Shown here one piece after another: positions 17,301-26,159 of a DNA stretch of 64,000 nt. Made by a program: the position numbers and the translations under genes. The notes under the pieces were generated by a model that made no database searches, was not told the origin of the DNA, and saw only the letters and a list, made by a program, of their open reading frames with translations. The first letter of the stretch is position 1; the number at the start of each line of letters is the position of its first letter. Origin of the DNA: Enterococcus sp. 4G2_DIV0659 (GTDB lineage: Bacteria > Bacillota > Bacilli > Lactobacillales > Enterococcaceae); contig NZ_NGLE02000001.1 in NCBI RefSeq assembly GCF_002140715.2, forward strand, positions 186,001 to 250,000, in the 5' to 3' direction.

Positions 17301-17642
17301 TTAATCTGCTTTTTTAGGGTTTCGATAATCAATACCATTTTGCAAAGATAGCGTTTCATAACACCTTTCTTTTTCTTCTAATATTAGCAGACGCTCTTGC
17401 ATTTTCATCATTTCAGTTTCTGCATTAATACGTTGCTTTATAAGCAACTGTGAACGTTCTTCAATTGTTGAACGCCTAACTTCACAAAGGTCAACATGCC
17501 TTTTTTCAGCTAATCCTATACCAGCCACTCTTAATGCTTGAACGATCCTAACCCAGTTTAAATCTTCATTTGAAAATTGACGAAAGTTGTAGTTATTTCT
17601 TGTCACAAGAGAAAACAATCTCTGATTTTCATAAAATGGAAA
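17301..17642 (-). pseudogene. MerR-family regulator lacking its N-terminal DNA-binding helices
   Basis: The frame encodes the second half of a MerR winged helix (YENQRLF, NYNFRQFSNEDLNWV), the hinge and the coiled coil ending in LEEKERCYE. The first 20 or so residues, which hold the helix-turn-helix, are missing. The reading frame is open up to the helicase stop codon at 17643-17645 and begins there as PFYENQRLFS, with only a TTG at 17618 as a possible start and no ribosome binding site. A deletion seems to have joined the helicase end to the middle of the MerR gene. It may still be co-translated by read-through, but cannot bind DNA normally. Confidence 0.8.
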
Positions 17643-19091
17643 CTATTTTTTTCTTGCTACATGTACTTTCAGTTGTTTGCCTTTGATCGTTCGTTCTTTC
17701 ATCGCTTGAATAACAAGTTGTCCTTTTCCATTTAAAATATCAATATAGGTCACATTCTCTTGAATGGTAATAATCCCAATATCTTCTGAGTTGATTCCTT
17801 CAATTTTGGAAATAGTTCCAACAAAATCAAGTGCTCTTAGTTTCTTTTTCTTACCACCATTAAAATAAACTTTTGTGATTTCTTGATTTAACCGTTTTGC
17901 TTTTTGGTGTTTTGGTTTTTGTTTTGTTGTTATTTTTGTCTCAAAAGCTGACTTGCTTCTTGCGATTAGCTTGGCATTGGGTAATGTGATTCGAGTCATT
18001 GTCAATCCACTAAAAGATTCGATTTCTTTTTTTAGCGCTTCTTCTTTTAGTGTAACAAACGTCAGTGCAAACCCTTCCTTACCTGCTCGGCCTGTTCGAC
18101 CAACTCGGTGAACATAACTTTCTTTTTCAAAAGGAACATCTAAATTAATGACATGAGTAACATTTTCAATATCAATTCCTCTGGCTGCGACATCCGTTGC
18201 TACAAGGTAACGAAATTTTCCTTTTCTGAACGCATCCATCACGTCAAAACGATCTTCTTGCATCATGCCTCCATGTAATTTTCCCACTGGATATCCTGCT
18301 TCGACTAAAAACGCATACGCTTCATTCACCTTATCTTGTGTATTACAAAAAACAATACATGTATCAGGGTTTTCCACAATTGTTACTGCTTCTAAAGCAG
18401 AAAATTTATGTTCTTCTGTTGTTTCTAAATAGGAATGTTGAATATTAGGAATTGTTTTATTCGTTGCTTCGATCTTTATGATCTTTGGTTCTTGTAAATA
18501 AGAGCTGCTCATTCGTTCAATCGTTTCTGGCATTGTGGCAGAGAATAGCAATGTTTGTTTATTTTGGGGCAAGGATTCAATAATTTCTTTCACTTGATCG
18601 ATAAATCCCATGTTCAACATTTCGTCTGCTTCATCAATTACCAAATACTTAATTTTTTCAAGAGGCAATGTTCCTTTGAGAATATGGTCTACTACTCGCC
18701 CTGGCGTTCCAACCACGATATGACTTTTTTGTTTTAGCTCTGATTTTTGCTTAATAAAAGAAGATTTTCCGTATACTGCGGTTGCTTTCAGTCGTTTGTA
18801 CCTACCGATATTAATTAAATCTTCTTGTACTTGTTGAGCTAATTCTCTCGTTGGTTCTAGAACAAGAACTTGAGGTTTATTTTCGATCCAATCTACTTTC
18901 TCACAAAGTGGAATACCAAAGCTAGCCGTTTTCCCACTTCCTGTTTGTGACTGTACAAGAGCGTCTGCCCCTTCTAAGACTATTGGTAGAACAGCTTGTT
19001 GAACTAACGTAGGTGTCTCATAACCTAAATCTGAAATCGCCTTTAGTATGACCTCGCTTAAAGGGTAGTTAGTAAAAGTTGGTTTATTCAT
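17643..19091 (-). CDS. dbpA: DEAD-box RNA helicase, DbpA/YxiN type
   Basis: ATP-dependent RNA helicase of 482 residues with motif I QTGSGKT, motif II DEAD (VIDEADEML), motif III SAT (LLFSATMP) and motif [12 protein letters not shown]. The C-terminal 75 or so residues form the RNA-recognition domain of the DbpA/YxiN group ([28 protein letters not shown]), which in that family binds 23S rRNA hairpin 92. So the likely role is late 50S assembly. A basic Lys-rich linker precedes this domain. GAGGAAG lies before the ATG. The stop codon abuts the MerR remnant directly. Confidence 0.88.
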   Translation of the reverse strand: MNKPTFTNYPLSEVILKAISDLGYETPTLVQQAVLPIVLEGADALVQSQTGSGKTASFGIPLCEKVDWIENKPQVLVLEPTRELAQQVQEDLINIGRYKRLKATAVYGKSSFIKQKSELKQKSHIVVGTPGRVVDHILKGTLPLEKIKYLVIDEADEMLNMGFIDQVKEIIESLPQNKQTLLFSATMPETIERMSSSYLQEPKIIKIEATNKTIPNIQHSYLETTEEHKFSALEAVTIVENPDTCIVFCNTQDKVNEAYAFLVEAGYPVGKLHGGMMQEDRFDVMDAFRKGKFRYLVATDVAARGIDIENVTHVINLDVPFEKESYVHRVGRTGRAGKEGFALTFVTLKEEALKKEIESFSGLTMTRITLPNAKLIARSKSAFETKITTKQKPKHQKAKRLNQEITKVYFNGGKKKKLRALDFVGTISKIEGINSEDIGIITIQENVTYIDILNGKGQLVIQAMKERTIKGKQLKVHVARKK

Positions 19092-19197
19092 TGCTTCCTC
19101 AATTCTTTGATTTAATCTGTTGATTTATGTTGCTCTCTTTATCTATTTTATGAAAAGTACTCAATGTATGATTATTACACATAAAAGCCAAAAATAA

Positions 19198-19220
19198 AAC
19201 CCCTGGATAATTAAGGGGTT
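19198..19220 (-). terminator. terminator downstream of the ATP-grasp remnant
   Basis: AACCCCT and AGGGGTT flank a nine-base loop, followed on the minus strand by TTATTTTT. The rest of the 19092-19348 gap shows nothing I can assign. Confidence 0.65.
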
Positions 19221-19348
19221 CACTGTTAATTAATAATAAATTTTTTAGTAGATGATTTATTTTTTGGAGTAACAAATCGCATTAATAGTAGTGTTTTGTA
19301 GAAAAATCTCAAAACATAAATGATTATATAAGTCTTGGAACATTCAAT

Positions 19349-20032
19349 TTATTTAACATAAATCTGAGATATAAGTGCCATGATTTTTTGTTTGGCTTCT
19401 GCTGCTGTTTGTTCTTGAATAATAATATATCCAAGTCTATCATCAGAACTTTTAGCAGCTCGAACATTTTCAATTGTGCCTTTAGCTACTTCATACCTTG
19501 TAATACTCGAATCTTTTAATACTTCATCCAACCCCTGCAACTGAGCAATATTTTTATCTTGATCTGATAAAATATAACCAATTGCTGATGCTAAATTCGC
19601 CTCTTTCTTAATAGCTATTGGCTCTCCTAAATATTTTAAAACTGTCTGTTTAAAAATATCGATACCATAAGCATTCTTTATCAAATCAGAAGTAATATTA
19701 TCTCCCCCTGGTCTACCATTTACCTCTATAATTTTGGGACCTTCACTTGTGTATTTAACTTCCACATGCGCTGGACCATCAGTTAAACCAATTGCATCCA
19801 ATGCATTTTTAGCAACTGATATAATTTCATCCTTTTGATTATTATATACTGTCGTTGAAAAAATATGAAATTTCTCATATCCATTATTTTTTCTCTTTTC
19901 ACTTATTAACAACAAAATAAGTGATTGAAAAGACACAAAATTTAAGAGAACTCTGAATCTCAAATAAATACTAAACAAGCTCAAACCAAAAAGTATGACA
20001 AATTTAAGCTCTCTGAATGATTTGTCATACAT
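19349..20032 (-). pseudogene. C-terminal fragment of an ATP-grasp ligase
   Basis: From about 19880 downward the frame reads like the end of an ATP-grasp carboxylate-amine ligase: SVAKNALDAIGLTDGPAHVE, then EVNGRPGGD with the metal-binding Glu and Asn, and the C-terminal lid. The first 50 or so residues of the open frame are low-complexity and hydrophobic and look like read-through of non-coding DNA. The N-terminal and ATP-binding central domains (normally over 200 residues) are absent. So this is a truncated relic, probably of an amino acid or dipeptide ligase. It is on the same strand as the AfsA operon and ends before a terminator. Confidence 0.75.
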
Positions 20033-20174
20033 GTGATATCCTACTATTTAATTTTCATTTTTGAATATGAAATTTTTCAATAAGCATAGAAACAAAGTTT
20101 AGGTTCTTGATAAAATATAAATGGATAAAATTCCAATCTATGTTTAAATAAAATATTTTTGAATCAGCCTTAAT

Positions 20175-20279
20175 TCAATTCACTTTTATCCATTCTGAAC
20201 AATCAGATTTTAAGTTAAGCTTTTTTGCATTATGGGCAATTATTCCTATAAAAATTAATACAAATGCTATTTTTTTCAA
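20175..20279 (-). CDS. candidate 34-aa secreted or membrane peptide (TTG start)
   Basis: A frame starting at TTG, seven bases after a consensus AGGAGGA, encodes a basic start, a hydrophobic core (KKIAFVLIFIGIIAHNA) and a polar tail ending SDCSEWIKVN. The shape is that of a short signal-peptide or membrane peptide. It lies between the phosphopantetheinyl transferase and ATP-grasp remnants. Alternatively it is the start of another decayed gene. The surrounding non-coding stretches (20033-20174 and 20280-20431) show nothing else I can support. Confidence 0.35.
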   Translation of the reverse strand: MKKIAFVLIFIGIIAHNAKKLNLKSDCSEWIKVN

Positions 20280-20431
20280 ACGCTTATCCTCCTAATAATT
20301 TTTTGATTTTCAAAATGTAATGCACCTAATTAAATCAAATATGATTTATTAAAAATACCCTAGTAATTTTTTAATCTCAAAATATTATTGGCATGAATTG
20401 GAGTTACTTTATTTATAGTTTCAGATTTATA

Positions 20432-20674
20432 TCAAACAGAGCTTCTATCTATATTGAGGGATTCTATTTTACAATCTATTTTCCCGCGATTATTTCTTAC
20501 TTCGTATTTTCCTCCACTTGATTTTATATAAAACGTAAACAAACTCATAGAAAGTGCTAATCCTAAATATTTAATATAGCTTTCCTTAAAACACCATAAT
20601 TGATATAAAAATTGCTTTTTTATTTCTTTTCTTATGTTGTTAAGTTCATGTATCTCTTTGGGAAGGTAATTCTT
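20432..20674 (-). pseudogene. Sfp-type 4'-phosphopantetheinyl transferase, C-terminal fragment
   Basis: About 80 codons open in one frame contain the diagnostic LWCFKESYIKYLGLALS segment: the W-x-x-KE-x-x-x-K signature in which Glu binds magnesium and Lys the CoA phosphate. A short C-terminal tail and a TGA at 20432 follow. No start codon or N-terminal half (with the GxD motif) is present; a stop lies directly upstream at 20675-20677. Another unassigned protein end (MAREMWERQFLEQLAKES, stop at 20686) occurs just before it. Such enzymes activate acyl or peptidyl carrier proteins, so a carrier-dependent pathway once existed here or nearby. Confidence 0.7.
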
Positions 20675-20783
20675 TTAATTCCCTTCTATGATATTTTCAA
20701 TTTCTCAATAGACTCTTTTGCTAACTGTTCTAAAAATTGTCTCTCCCACATTTCTCTAGCCATTGGATCGCCCAGAATTAATT

Positions 20784-21230
20784 CTATTTATTTTCATGTT
20801 CTAATTGAAATAAATCTGCAAGTGACTCATTTTTCAATTCCTTAAGCATTGCCTTTTCTGCAGAAATGAGAAGTGCATTAATGTTCGTCAACATATTCTC
20901 AGCCTCTTCTCGGTGGATAAAGTTGTTTGTATCAAAGTTATTGTAAATCTTGAATAGCGGTGATCGACCTTCCACCGCTTCAAAAATTTCATATACGGAA
21001 ACATCTTTCGGTAATCGCGTCAATGAAAGACCTCCATTTACCCCTTTTTTTGACTCTATAAAACCACCATTTTTTAGTAAGCCAATTAATCGTTTTACAC
21101 TTGGTACAGGAACATTAAGTCTTTCAGAAATTTGTTTAATCGTCAAATATTGATCTTCCCCTATTTTTGTCTTCAACGCAATATAACTTAGAATTTCCAA
21201 AGATTGAGAAAACGCCACAGAATAAGACAT
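20784..21230 (-). CDS. Rrf2-family transcriptional regulator without cysteines
   Basis: 148-residue winged-helix regulator. The N-terminal VAFSQSLEILSYIALK is the Rrf2 start, and LTIKQISERLNVPVPSVKRLIGLLKNGGFIESKKGVNGGLSL is split between the recognition helix and the wing. Many Rrf2 proteins bind an Fe-S cluster through three Cys; this one has no Cys at all, so it probably senses a small molecule or another signal. It lies downstream of the AfsA operon, separated by 194 bases, and a 12-base sequence is shared between its own upstream region and the operon promoter. It is the likely local regulator. Confidence 0.87.
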   Translation of the reverse strand: MSYSVAFSQSLEILSYIALKTKIGEDQYLTIKQISERLNVPVPSVKRLIGLLKNGGFIESKKGVNGGLSLTRLPKDVSVYEIFEAVEGRSPLFKIYNNFDTNNFIHREEAENMLTNINALLISAEKAMLKELKNESLADLFQLEHENK

Positions 21231-21307
21231 TTGAAACCTACTTTCGTTTAAATTTAGATTTAAGACTAATGTTCATCTCTGTGATCTGTTACATAAAGAA
21301 CATAATA

Positions 21308-21319
21308 TATAACTTAATT
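21308..21319. promoter_or_regulatory. candidate operator, shared with the AfsA-operon promoter
   Basis: TATAACTTAATT occurs here upstream of the Rrf2 gene and again at 26164-26175 over the -10 of the AfsA operon. At 26160-26176 it is part of an inverted repeat GTATAA-N5-TTATAC. It is very AT-rich, so chance is possible. A TATAAT-like sequence at 21368-21373 may be the Rrf2 -10. Confidence 0.35.
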
Positions 21320-21424
21320 TTTCAGACTATTTTTTGATTTTTCAATAAACATCCATCTTAGTCACCCATTATATCATAAGAAAGAAATTTTTTAGCATTA
21401 TAAGTTACTCCTCTAAATCTCCTA

Positions 21425-22048
21425 CTACAGAAAAAAATCATTATCATAGTTGACTATCACTACCTCCCCATTTGATGGAATATCCATGAATGAATATTTA
21501 AAATCAATAGTTTGTAAAAAAGTACTTATTGTTAAACCATGACTCACAACAAGAATTTTATCAAATTTCTTATTTTGACAAAAAATTGCAATTTCTTGGA
21601 ATGCCTTTTGAATTCTATTACAAATTTCTGTCCATGTTTCTGTTGTTCTTGTCTGGTCTTTACTAACAATATAATCAGCAAGGATATTATAATCTAGACA
21701 AAGGTTGCCGCTCTTACTTTCTCCTATAAACGCTTGAATTGTATCATCTATATCCTGATTTTCTAGCGAACCAAAATTCCACTCTCCAAGCTTTTCATTG
21801 ACATATTGATTAACAAAATCAAACTCCTTTAAAAGGATATCACCAGTTTCTAGCGCGCGATAACTATCACTTGTAAATGAAACATCAAATAATATTCCTC
21901 TTCTTTTAAAAATTGTTGCTAGTTCTTCAATATCTCGCCTGCCTTCAGGGGTTAAGTGATCATTAGTCGATCCTTGAATTTTATTTTCAAGATTTACATT
22001 TGTCTTACCATGACGAATAATATAAAAATCTATCTTATTCATTTTCAT
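21425..22048 (-). CDS. histidine phosphatase-family protein (phosphoglycerate mutase-like)
   Basis: About 207 residues. The phosphohistidine motif is YIIRHGKTNVN, the acid is in GEWNFGSLE, and the second catalytic His is in VVSHGLTIS. It therefore removes phosphate from a small metabolite rather than mutating phosphoglycerate. The natural start is the ATG at 22048, overlapping the end of the preceding gene; an upstream start at 22093 would lie deep inside it. It is last in the AfsA operon, where a phosphatase step is expected if the pathway resembles that of gamma-butyrolactones. Confidence 0.85.
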   Translation of the reverse strand: MKMNKIDFYIIRHGKTNVNLENKIQGSTNDHLTPEGRRDIEELATIFKRRGILFDVSFTSDSYRALETGDILLKEFDFVNQYVNEKLGEWNFGSLENQDIDDTIQAFIGESKSGNLCLDYNILADYIVSKDQTRTTETWTEICNRIQKAFQEIAIFCQNKKFDKILVVSHGLTISTFLQTIDFKYSFMDIPSNGEVVIVNYDNDFFL

Positions 22049-22421
22049 CTTCGTTTCTTTGTTCGAATACAAAAGAAGCAATCGAAATTGCATTTAAAAC
22101 TTTGGGAAAACCAACATGTGGTACACATTGTATAATTGTTTCAGCAACTTCATTTTCAGTTAAACCCGCATCTAGCGCGCAGGATATATGCAATTTCAGC
22201 TGATTAGCTGTATCGCCCTGAGATATCAAGCTAACAATTGTAATCATTTCACGATATTTATCTTCTAATATGTTTCGTCCGCCCAAATCCGCGAAAACGA
22301 ACTCTAAAATATACTTTCCAATATCTTCAAATTTTTCAGGAAATGATGCGAGAATGGATTTTCCTGATTCTCCAAGCTGTGATTCCATCTTATTAAAACC
22401 TTGACTATATCTATCTTCCAT
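22035..22421 (-). CDS. carboxymuconolactone decarboxylase-family protein
   Basis: 128 residues, all-helical family related to gamma-carboxymuconolactone decarboxylase and AhpD. The core is YREMITIVSLISQGDTANQL, followed by HISCALDAGLTENEVAETI and the helix VPHVGFPKVLNAI. There is no CxxC pair, so it is not an AhpD-type peroxidase; it belongs with the lactone-decarboxylase side of the family. GGAGGAG lies seven bases before the ATG at 22421. It overlaps both neighbours, so translation is coupled. A lactone-acting fold next to an AfsA-like protein is suggestive. Confidence 0.85.
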   Translation of the reverse strand: MEDRYSQGFNKMESQLGESGKSILASFPEKFEDIGKYILEFVFADLGGRNILEDKYREMITIVSLISQGDTANQLKLHISCALDAGLTENEVAETIIQCVPHVGFPKVLNAISIASFVFEQRNEDENE

Positions 22422-23403
22422 TTTTTTCTCCTCCATAATCCATTGTTAGTGCAACTTTACCTTGAGCGTGCTCATTTACTATATAATTAACTGCTTGAAC
22501 AACATCACTTATCTTATATATTTTGTCAATAAAAGGTGTTATTTTCTCCTCTTCTAATAATTCAACTAATTGATCAATTGTCTCTCGATTATGTCCAAGA
22601 ACACTAGAAAAAATCTTAACGTTTTTAGATGTTAACGAGTGTAAGATTGAATGAATAATCTGTCTTGCATTACCAACTACTAAATACTGTCCCTCTGGTT
22701 TGAGCAGCTTTAGAAACTTTCTAATAGGTTGATTCCCATTCACACTAATAACAACATCAAATAATTGTCCACATCTAAATACATCTTCATTTTGATAACA
22801 TATTACTTTGTGCACATTAAAAGATTGCACTAGTTTTAAGTTTCGCCTACTACATACAGCTGTTACATTTACACCTTTAGCTTTCAAAATTTGAAGCATA
22901 TACAGTCCTACTCCTCCCGAAGCACCATAAATCAATACATCGTTACCATGACGAATATTTACTGTTTCAACTGCTCCAAGAGCAGTCAATCCTGAAAGAG
23001 GAATAACTGCTGCTTGTTCGTAAGTTAAATAACATGGTTTCATAGCTAGTGTTTTACTTTCACACAAAGCATATTCTGCCCAGCCACCAAATTGCATTGC
23101 ACCCACTGTGGGACCAAATACTTGATTTCCTATTTGAAAATCTGTAACGCAATTTCCCATTGTCACGATCGTACCTGATACTTCGCCACCAAGTACAGCA
23201 TTTTTCCCTTGTAAAACATTAATTAGCCTTGCAAAAGTTGATAACTTTGATTGATTAATAAATCTTTCGAAATCAATAATATTCAGCGAAGAGGCTTTAA
23301 CTTTTACTAAAACTTGATTTTTTTTTGGAGTAGGAATCTTAACGTCAATTGGGTGCAATGCCTCTGATGGATTTGTTCCCCCTTTATAACTAATTGCTCT
23401 CAT
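22411..23403 (-). CDS. MDR-family NAD(P)H-dependent reductase (zinc-free quinone-oxidoreductase type)
   Basis: About 330 residues of the medium-chain dehydrogenase/reductase family. The N-terminal GroES-like part has KVKASSLNIIDFERFI. The cofactor-binding part has YGASGGVGLYMLQILKAKG and a CSRRN segment after the second strand that favours NADPH. The four-Cys structural zinc site is absent. Such enzymes reduce activated C=C or quinone bonds. The start overlaps the MFS gene by 14 bases (ATG at 23403). In this operon it could reduce a butenolide-like double bond; that is inference. Confidence 0.87.
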   Translation of the reverse strand: MRAISYKGGTNPSEALHPIDVKIPTPKKNQVLVKVKASSLNIIDFERFINQSKLSTFARLINVLQGKNAVLGGEVSGTIVTMGNCVTDFQIGNQVFGPTVGAMQFGGWAEYALCESKTLAMKPCYLTYEQAAVIPLSGLTALGAVETVNIRHGNDVLIYGASGGVGLYMLQILKAKGVNVTAVCSRRNLKLVQSFNVHKVICYQNEDVFRCGQLFDVVISVNGNQPIRKFLKLLKPEGQYLVVGNARQIIHSILHSLTSKNVKIFSSVLGHNRETIDQLVELLEEEKITPFIDKIYKISDVVQAVNYIVNEHAQGKVALTMDYGGEKNGR

Positions 23404-24727
23404 TGGACTTACCATTTTGAAGAACTAAACCAACGACAAATACGATTCCAACAACTATTAAGAATGCAGCCAACAACATTACTCTTCTGAATATATCTGT
23501 TATCTCCGTCATATCTGCGGACACAGCTAATCCTAATGCGAGTCCTAGTGCCGCTCCAAATTGTCTAGTTGTATTGTACACCCCAGAAGCTGCTCCTCTA
23601 ACATTTGTTGATATTCGAGCCATAGAAGAAGAAGTCAGTGGTGTTAAAGCAAGAGCAAATCCTATCCCAAAAGTTAATGTAAACGGAAAAATCAACCAAT
23701 AATTATCTGTATTTGCAAAAAAGGCTAATCCACAAGCCGAAAGCAAGACAAGAAAAAGTCCTAAAACCAGAACCAATCCATTTCCCAACTTTTGGACAAA
23801 TTTTCTTACTTGCAGTGCCACAACAAATAGTAAAATTGACATAGGAATCATTCCCAAAGCAGAAATAAAAGCACTATAATGAAGCTGTACTTGCATAAAT
23901 TGTGGAATATAAAACCAAAAAATAACGCCTGCCGCTGAAAATAGCAATGATCCTATATAAGATCCAACTCTCTCTTTATTCTTAAATATTTCCAAAGGCA
24001 TTATTGGTTCTTTTACACGTGATTGACTATAAATAAATATTATCCAAATTATAGCTGATATAGTCAACATCCAGAATCTTTGTGAACTCCCACCAATTCC
24101 ATATGACAAAGAACCCATGGCAAGTACAGAGAGTAGCGTTCCTGTCCAATCTAACTTTCCAGTTTTTTTAGTTGAAGCTACTATTACCTTAACGGCTATA
24201 ATTCCCATAATAATCGCTAAAGGAGCATTGATGATGAAACCCATCCGCCAAGAAATAAACTCTGCGCAGAAACCACCAAACGCCACACCAACTGCTGCGC
24301 CTGCTCCTACAACAGCCGAATAGAACCCAATAGCTTTTTGAAGGTCTTCTCCTTCAAAAGTATCTGTTATCAGAGCAAGACATGTGGGTTGTAGAATTGC
24401 TGCACCAATTCCTTGTATTGCTCTAAATCCAATAATCATAGGAGCACTTGTTGACACCCCAACAAGTAAACTACCAGTTGCAAATATTAATAAGCTGGTA
24501 ATAAAAAAGTTTTTGCGTCCATAGATATCCCCTAATTTTCCGCCTAAAAGCATAAATCCAGCGTAGGTTATAACATACGTTACTTGCACCCATGAAAGTT
24601 GACTAGCTGACAAATGTAAATCGGCAGATAATTTAACCGTTCCAGTATATAAGATACCCGTATCAAGAACTGTCAAAAATGCGCCTATTAAAGCAAGCCA
24701 CATAGTAATAGTTTTTCTATTATTCAT
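23390..24727 (-). CDS. MFS drug/metabolite exporter (DHA2-like)
   Basis: About 445 residues with twelve to fourteen membrane helices. Motif A between helices 2 and 3 reads GGKLGDIYGRKN, and helix 5 has the exporter-type motif C (SAVVGAGAAVGVAFGG). The ATG at 24727 follows AAGGAGAG; the TTG at 24745 would overlap that site. It overlaps the HAD gene by four bases. As the only transporter in the operon it probably exports the product or gives self-protection. Confidence 0.9.
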   Translation of the reverse strand: MNNRKTITMWLALIGAFLTVLDTGILYTGTVKLSADLHLSASQLSWVQVTYVITYAGFMLLGGKLGDIYGRKNFFITSLLIFATGSLLVGVSTSAPMIIGFRAIQGIGAAILQPTCLALITDTFEGEDLQKAIGFYSAVVGAGAAVGVAFGGFCAEFISWRMGFIINAPLAIIMGIIAVKVIVASTKKTGKLDWTGTLLSVLAMGSLSYGIGGSSQRFWMLTISAIIWIIFIYSQSRVKEPIMPLEIFKNKERVGSYIGSLLFSAAGVIFWFYIPQFMQVQLHYSAFISALGMIPMSILLFVVALQVRKFVQKLGNGLVLVLGLFLVLLSACGLAFFANTDNYWLIFPFTLTFGIGFALALTPLTSSSMARISTNVRGAASGVYNTTRQFGAALGLALGLAVSADMTEITDIFRRVMLLAAFLIVVGIVFVVGLVLQNGKSNESN

Positions 24728-25416
24728 ATTTTCTCTCCTTCCCAAATCTCATTGTCTGAATCTATTTTTTCCAAAAATTGTTGTGTAATCTCATTTACTG
24801 ATTTCACCATGTATTTAACACCCGTTTTCTTCATTTCTTCTTCTTGGAACCCCCAAGAATGAATAGCCGGAACCCCAATAAAAGGTACCTTATACTTTTT
24901 GGCTTCCTTAGCAACTCTGTCAACATCATCTACAAATAAAGCCTCCTTAAAGTCAATTTTATACATATCTTGAATTATTTCCTTTAATCCTGGTCGAAAA
25001 TTGTTAGTGCAAACATATTGTTCAAAATAGTCAAGATACGGTTGAAACTCTGAACTAATCTGTTCATAAGCTAACCCCCCGTAACAAATTAGATGAACAT
25101 CATACTGAGTAAGTCGAGTGATGAAATCAAGTGCTCCCTTTACAATACTTGATTTAGAATAAGTCTCATTTAAATATGAATCTCGTTCCGAAAAATAAAG
25201 ATCCAGCATCTGCTGAATTGTTGTGTCTTCTGATAGTCTAAATTTTTTCTTTAAATATAATCCTGCACTCTCTCTATTTTGCGAAAAAGCATTCTTTTCA
25301 ATATCAAGTGTGTAATCAACATTAAATTTTTTAGCAAGTCTGTATAACACAGGGCTAAATGTATCTTCAAGTAGTACACCGTCAATATCAACAGCAATTA
25401 GTTTAATAGTTTTCAT
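24724..25416 (-). CDS. HAD-family hydrolase of the AfsA operon
   Basis: About 230 residues. Motif I is AVDIDGVLLED, with the two Asp two residues apart. The cap follows, then a Thr/Ser-region near VHLICYGG, a conserved Lys near RPGLKEI and motif IV LFVDDVDRVAKEAKKY. This is the layout of HAD phosphatases acting on small metabolites. The ATG shares a base with the AfsA-like stop (TAATG), and AAAGGAG is 12 bases upstream. In gamma-butyrolactone biosynthesis a phosphatase follows condensation; this gene or the terminal histidine phosphatase could serve. Confidence 0.85.
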   Translation of the reverse strand: MKTIKLIAVDIDGVLLEDTFSPVLYRLAKKFNVDYTLDIEKNAFSQNRESAGLYLKKKFRLSEDTTIQQMLDLYFSERDSYLNETYSKSSIVKGALDFITRLTQYDVHLICYGGLAYEQISSEFQPYLDYFEQYVCTNNFRPGLKEIIQDMYKIDFKEALFVDDVDRVAKEAKKYKVPFIGVPAIHSWGFQEEEMKKTGVKYMVKSVNEITQQFLEKIDSDNEIWEGEKI

Positions 25417-26138
25417 TATTCTTGTTTCTCCTTTTGATATACGACTAAATAATAACCTAACATGCACAATTGATTACCTTGATACAGCATATAAAAGCAA
25501 GTCCCTACTCCTTTTTTTCTATTTGCTATTATTGGAAATGTCTGCACCAATACCTCTTCTTCTCGTTTTACCATTTTAATGTACTTTTTTACTTCTTTTG
25601 TTATATAATATGTTGCATCTGACCCAAGCTGTTTGCTCACAGATACTATTCCCGATTGCCGACAGACTTCTCCTAATAGTATTGCCTCTACATGGTCTTC
25701 ATGAATATGATCTAACTTTATTTCAGATGTGTGAGTAGGATACCCTATAAATAAATCCACATGAGGAACATCATTTAACTCAGTCGCATCAATCATTACA
25801 TCTTCTTGCTTAGTCTTATGAATCATTTGTTTATGAATCTGAATACGAGGTATTACGTATTCAGATTCATAAGAATCAATGATCGCAGGGATTTTTTCAA
25901 GGTTAGACAGTACCAAATCTCTGTTTGAAGTCATTTTTCTGATGTTATAAGAGCTTTTTAACGCCTCAATTCTACTTATCTCATTTCCTGTTATCCCTTC
26001 CGTATCAATATCTACTAACCCTTCAAGAACATAGGAAAACAACTGGAATTTTTCATCAGAATCAACATAAATTGTATTCCTATTAACCCGACTTTTACTA
26101 CCAAATGACAAAACAAACTTTTTCTTACGTGTACACAT
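25416..26138 (-). CDS. AfsA-like (A-factor biosynthesis) hot-dog-domain protein
   Basis: About 240 residues. The C-terminal half carries an AfsA-type hot-dog domain: MIHKTKQEDVMIDATEL matches the family start (HK, then a Val/Ile-rich strand), followed by VDLFIGYPTHTSEI and the helix LLGEVCRQSGIVSVSKQL, with the family's conserved E-x-x-RQ. Only one such domain is clear; Streptomyces AfsA has two. The first 90 or so residues are unassigned. AfsA joins a beta-ketoacyl group from a carrier protein to dihydroxyacetone phosphate. The ATG at 26138 follows AAGGAG; the TTG at 26156 overlaps it. First gene of a six-gene operon. Family call is by eye. Confidence 0.68.
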   Translation of the reverse strand: MCTRKKKFVLSFGSKSRVNRNTIYVDSDEKFQLFSYVLEGLVDIDTEGITGNEISRIEALKSSYNIRKMTSNRDLVLSNLEKIPAIIDSYESEYVIPRIQIHKQMIHKTKQEDVMIDATELNDVPHVDLFIGYPTHTSEIKLDHIHEDHVEAILLGEVCRQSGIVSVSKQLGSDATYYITKEVKKYIKMVKREEEVLVQTFPIIANRKKGVGTCFYMLYQGNQLCMLGYYLVVYQKEKQE

Positions 26139-26159
26139 AAAATCAACTCCTTCCAATAA

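Noticed and set aside
20612..20845. Plus-strand frame of 77 codons
   Set aside because: It lies opposite the phosphopantetheinyl transferase remnant and the Rrf2 end; the minus-strand translation has clear family motifs, this one has none.
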